Below, in pieces: positions 63,570-64,000 of a stretch of 64,000 bases of DNA; position 1 is the stretch's first letter; the number at the start of each line of letters is the position of its first letter. The DNA is taken from the NCBI GenBank assembly GCA_963811685.1, contig CAWESK010000009.1, positions 1 through 64,000 of the forward strand, in the 5' to 3' direction. Below the pieces are notes generated by a model. The model was not told the origin of the DNA, did no database searches, and saw only the letters and a list, made by a program, of their open reading frames with translations. The translations under genes were made by a program, and so were the position numbers. The DNA is from CAIWHR01 sp963811685 (GTDB lineage Bacteria; Pseudomonadota; Gammaproteobacteria; Burkholderiales; Casimicrobiaceae).

Positions 63570-64000
63570 TCACTTCTTCGCGGTGGGGGCCTTGGCGAGC
63601 ACGGTTGCCGCCTGGCTCATCTCGGATTCCAGCTGCTGCGCGGGCAGCGCGCCGGGCACCACCGATCCGTCGGCGAACACGAGCGTCGGCGTTGCGGTGA
63701 CGCGCAGCTTGGCGCCGAGGGCATTGGTCGCCACCACCGGGTTGTCGCAGTCGCCCTGGTTGTCGGGGAGGGCGCCGGTGGCGAAAAACTCGTCCCACGC
63801 CTTTGCCTTGTCCGCCGAGCACCAGATCGTCCGCGACTTGCGCGCGGAATCGGGGTGCAGCTGGTCGATGGGGAAGAGAAACGTGTAGATCGTGACGTTG
63901 TCGACGCTCTTGAGCTCCTGCTCGAGCCGGGCGCAGTACGGGCAGTCGGCGTCGGAGAAGATCGCGATCTTGCGCTCGCCGTTGCCTTTCACGCGCGTGA
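63570..64000 (-). CDS. dsbC: Thiol:disulfide interchange protein DsbC (5' end outside window)
   Basis: The C-terminal 143 or so residues of a periplasmic disulfide isomerase. The thioredoxin-fold active site CPYC lies in FSDADCPYCARLEQEL, with the cis-proline in ATPTLVFADG. A second disulfide is suggested by TIWCSADKAK and GDCDNPV. The signal peptide and dimerisation domain lie beyond position 64000. It reads toward the SPFH operon with a 63-bp gap. Confidence 0.88.
   Translation of the reverse strand, partial: TRVKGNGERKIAIFSDADCPYCARLEQELKSVDNVTIYTFLFPIDQLHPDSARKSRTIWCSADKAKAWDEFFATGALPDNQGDCDNPVVATNALGAKLRVTATPTLVFADGSVVPGALPAQQLESEMSQAATVLAKAPTAKK

Noticed and set aside
1..64000. CRISPR arrays, prophage, full insertion sequences, rRNA or replication origin
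   Set aside because: Looked for regular short repeats, transposases, integrases, rRNA motifs and DnaA-box clusters on both strands; none seen.

Overview
This 64 kb, GC-rich window reads as the chromosome of a betaproteobacterium. The evidence is the gene order: petABC-sspAB, hisGDCBHAFIE-HIT-tatABC, murA-bolA-ABC transporter-mlaBCADEF, kdsD-kdsC-lptCAB-rpoN-hpf-ptsN-hprK-rapZ, and yebC-ruvCAB-ybgC-tolQRA are all Burkholderiales/Nitrosomonadales-type blocks. HisG is the short, HisZ-dependent type. I cannot name a genus.

Layout. 0-3.4 kb: a response regulator/cyclase fusion diverges from a hybrid-free sensor kinase and its CheY-like partner. 3.4-5.3 kb: an exported cysteine-free superoxide-reductase-like protein converges on an exported cupredoxin, followed by the remnant of a flavin reductase and tRNA-Thr(UGU). 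5.4-8.3 kb: a large secreted FG-GAP/ASPIC-UnbV repeat protein. 8.3-15.8 kb: sspBA, the cytochrome bc1 operon, a DegQ/DegS-like protease, the Tat translocase and a HIT protein. 15.8-22.9 kb: a nearly complete histidine operon with an EthD-like gene inside it. 23.0-26.1 kb: an accessory segment (Gfo/Idh/MocA oxidoreductase, DUF5996-like protein, beta-helix protein scrap, queF). 26.1-33.3 kb: murA, bolA, an ABC-2 exporter and the Mla phospholipid-transport operon with a good sigma70 promoter. 33.3-43.6 kb: a CPA2 antiporter, KDO and LPS-transport genes, rpoN and the PTS-Ntr/HPr kinase/RapZ set. 43.6-51.2 kb: ubiX, a LON-domain protein, yebC, ruvCAB, ybgC and tolQRA. 51.2-64 kb: a retropepsin-like protein, a PilZ protein, FKBP, pepN, a ferredoxin reductase, GNAT, HAD and SDR genes, then a zinc-ribbon / DUF4019 / SPFH operon and a dsbC cut by the window edge.

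The main functional theme is the cell envelope: outer-membrane lipid asymmetry (Mla), LPS assembly (Kds, Lpt), Tol, Tat, periplasmic protease and disulfide chemistry, and a possible membrane-stress operon at the right end.

Two features cut across the annotation. First, eleven otherwise well-conserved genes each carry exactly one apparent 1-nt indel (nine are 3n+1 long, two 3n+2), some at short G or C runs. murA is among them, so sequencing or assembly error is the likely cause; I annotate the full spans and do not treat the genes as dead. Second, a 268-bp palindromic, MITE-like element sits directly in front of rapZ. Its terminal inverted repeat recurs as a bare palindrome exactly where the tol operon stops after tolA, with tolB and pal absent.
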